Below, one piece after another: positions 62,590 to 64,000 of a DNA stretch of 64,000 bases (the first letter of the stretch is position 1; each line of letters starts with the position of its first letter). A model generated the notes under the pieces. The model was not told where the DNA came from. It worked only from the letters and a program-made list of their open reading frames with translations, and did not search any database. The DNA is from Fasciolopsis buskii (lineage: Eukaryota > Platyhelminthes > Trematoda > Plagiorchiida > Fasciolidae): assembly GCA_008360955.1 (NCBI GenBank), contig LUCM01010464.1:333298-397297 (forward strand), read 5' to 3'. A program made the translations under genes and the position numbers.

Positions 62590-62775
62590 GGGGGACCAGC
62601 CGCCGTGACCCTGAAGTTTAGAATGGCATAGAACCACATAAGTCAGGTGTGTAGTGGCGAGTCGGACTACACCGAGTTGCTGTCTACCACCAAAGTGACT
62701 GGCGGACCTGGGGTTCGAACCTCTGAACGTTTTGGTGACAAACGATTGATCCATTTGACGACTGCCGATCGGCAA
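62590..62775 (-). repeat. tRNA-derived repeat, different from the hammerhead SINE
   Basis: On the minus strand a tRNA-like head shows a box B, AGGTTCGAACCCC, a perfect five-pair anticodon stem CGTTT/AAACG around the loop GTCACCA, and an acceptor-like stem with six of seven pairs. The D arm is weak and the body continues about 100 bases beyond the tRNA end. It is more likely a SINE or tRNA pseudogene than a working tRNA. No second copy was found in the window. Confidence 0.4.
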
Positions 62776-63129
62776 ATGACCATAAAACAGTCAATCAAGG
62801 AAAGGTCCAGTTTCATGTAAACTGTGATGGATGGATATGGTGAAACGGAAGCAGCATTTGTTTGATCAAATGCAGTTGAATTACCAACAGAATTGGACTG
62901 CGTAATTCAGCCGCAATCGCTTAGCCCAGTGCCCGTATTTCGGGACGAGTATTACGCAACTGCTACTGGGACGAAAAAAATGGAAAAACCTCTTGTGCGT
63001 AGGCAACCTTACCTTGGTTATGGACGATCGATGTTTTCTGCCGAGGTAACCATCAGTTGTCTAACATCATCGACTGCAGTCGCCACTTGGAGATATGGTT
63101 TGAAATTCATTGTGACAGTTACCGGTTTT

Positions 63130-63420
63130 CGTGAAATAATTCACCATGTGATATCATCACTCAACTCACCATAAAGAAACCATGGAAGCACTGTACAGCT
63201 GTTTCATCCTTGTTAGGAATCATCAGCAGTGCATATCCACCGCGCCCGAACGGGGACGCGAACCCGAGACGAACGATTGTGAGTCGAACGCCTTGGCCAT
63301 TACGCTACCGGACAGGCCCTGAACTGTTTGCTGAACTTGACCACGCGATGTTGCACCTATCCGTCACTGATTCGCACGGTTACTGTCCGTTAGCTCACAG
63401 CGATCGACCCCTACTGATTA
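63130..63420 (-). mobile_element. Hammerhead-bearing tRNA-derived SINE, best preserved copy
   Basis: Minus strand: leader from TAATCAGTAGGGGTCGATCG at 63,420, the tRNA-like block (63,318-63,241) with box A AGCGTAATGGCCAAGG and box B GGTTCGCGTCC suited to RNA polymerase III, the ribozyme, and the tail ending GAATTATTTCACGAAAAC at 63,130. The upstream half of the leader is missing compared with tandem copies. There is no poly-A tail and no coding capacity, so mobilisation must be in trans. Penelope-like enzymes in the same genome are candidates because they are associated with hammerheads elsewhere. Confidence 0.88.
63183..63239 (-). ncRNA. Hammerhead ribozyme, type I, complete core
   Basis: Minus strand, in order: outer stem I TGGA (pairs TCCA), internal loop TAT/T, inner stem I GCACTG (pairs CAGTGC, six pairs), core CTGATGA, stem II TCCT/AGGA with loop AACA, core GAA, stem III within the palindrome ACAGCTGT, then A17 and the cleavage point between 63,194 and 63,193. 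All invariant core residues are present. The one weakness is a T-T opposition at the 10.1/11.1 pair, normally G-C. As a monomer stem III has only two pairs around AGCT, but two molecules could form eight pairs, so dimeric cleavage is favoured. Confidence 0.82.
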
Positions 63421-64000
63421 CCGGTTTGTTCTGCCTTTTTCCTCTGGTCCAAGCAGGGGAGTTGGATAAATCGCAGGCGAAGGAGCGATTTAGAACATTT
63501 CCAGTTGCAATTGAGTTTTTACAATTATTAAACCTGCATCAATTTGCTTTGTTTTTGGTTGTTCCACCACGTTATCATATACTAAAAAACAGAAAGGAGG
63601 AACGAGAAACTGTAAAAGATATATATGTTGACTTTGTTTGAGTGTGGTCCAATAAATCGAGAGCTTCGTACGCGACCTACGGAGATGATAGTTGGCCAAC
63701 TTTCCAAAAGCAAAAAGATTTCGAATGCCCGAACCTCACAGACTGCTACGTTAGGTCGTATCACCTACTGTCTCCAACCATGGCCTGGGAGGATGTTGCG
63801 GATCATCTCCCAGGCGAACTAACTGAGCTTACGCAAGCCAGTCCCATAGTTTAGCTTGTCTTATTATTTCCCATATCACCATCTGGCCTTCTCAAATCAT
63901 CTCCCGACTGTTGCCTGTCTCGCACAGCACCGTACAACGAATCAGTCAGTCGTTTAATGGACATACACGAAACATGGCTCATCTACCTTAACCTATTATG
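63421..64000. other. No recognisable gene at window end
   Basis: Several overlapping open frames of 60-143 codons run to about 63,850 but share no recognisable domain; the longest starts within the SINE and so is a chimera of repeat and flank. Confidence 0.4.

Noticed and set aside
63210..63641. 143-codon plus-strand ORF
   Set aside because: Its first third is antisense SINE sequence; the rest has no domain.

Overview
The window reads as nuclear DNA of a flatworm, most likely a digenean trematode. The evidence is two intronless eukaryotic actin genes of 376 codons in a gene-poor background, surrounded by decayed CR1-like LINEs, Penelope-like elements with GIY-YIG ends, a CsRn1-type Ty3/Gypsy element, and tRNA-derived short repeats that carry a hammerhead ribozyme, an architecture known from schistosome SM-alpha repeats. 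I cannot assign genus. Nothing looks bacterial, viral or organellar.

Layout. 1-11,300: mostly unrecognised sequence, one ribozyme-SINE, a 45-bp perfect foldback at 4.3 kb and an antisense LINE endonuclease fragment at 4.8-5.4 kb. 11,385-12,515: actin paralog 1 (+). 12.5-30.8 kb: ribozyme-SINE copies (15.6, 18.2, 29.1 kb), Penelope fragments (19.3, 26.0, 29.6-30.3 kb), LINE 3' ends, a Gypsy integrase fragment and one candidate exon on the minus strand at 19.9-20.2 kb. 32.7-45.5 kb: a transposon graveyard with two copies of the same CR1-like LINE, a Gypsy RT-RNaseH-integrase relic, and a second LINE type. 46.8-48.1 kb: a Penelope reverse transcriptase relic (-). A 1.07-kb duplication lies inverted at 35.5-36.6 and 51.0-52.0 kb. 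55,279-56,409: actin paralog 2 (-) with a CCAAT, CArG and TATA promoter. 58.2-64.0 kb: another cluster of ribozyme-SINEs, including a tandem partial dimer and a head-to-head pair, plus a Penelope-like foldback.

The most notable system is the ribozyme-SINE family. At least 12 fragments were found; each unit of about 385-396 nt consists of leader, tRNA-like pol III promoter, hammerhead and tail. Two loci are arranged ribozyme-to-ribozyme, as expected if monomers are released by self-cleavage (retrozyme-like). The best core, at 63,183-63,239, has all catalytic positions and a palindromic stem III that favours dimeric folding. A second, Penelope-type minimal hammerhead lies at 26,006-26,048. The two actins differ at 31 residues, but 433 bp of their coding sequence differ at only 2 bases, which points to gene conversion between inverted paralogs 43 kb apart.

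The only confident protein genes are the two actins; everything else with coding similarity is a broken transposon. Long stretches show no recognisable gene, and introns of genes lying outside the window cannot be excluded there.
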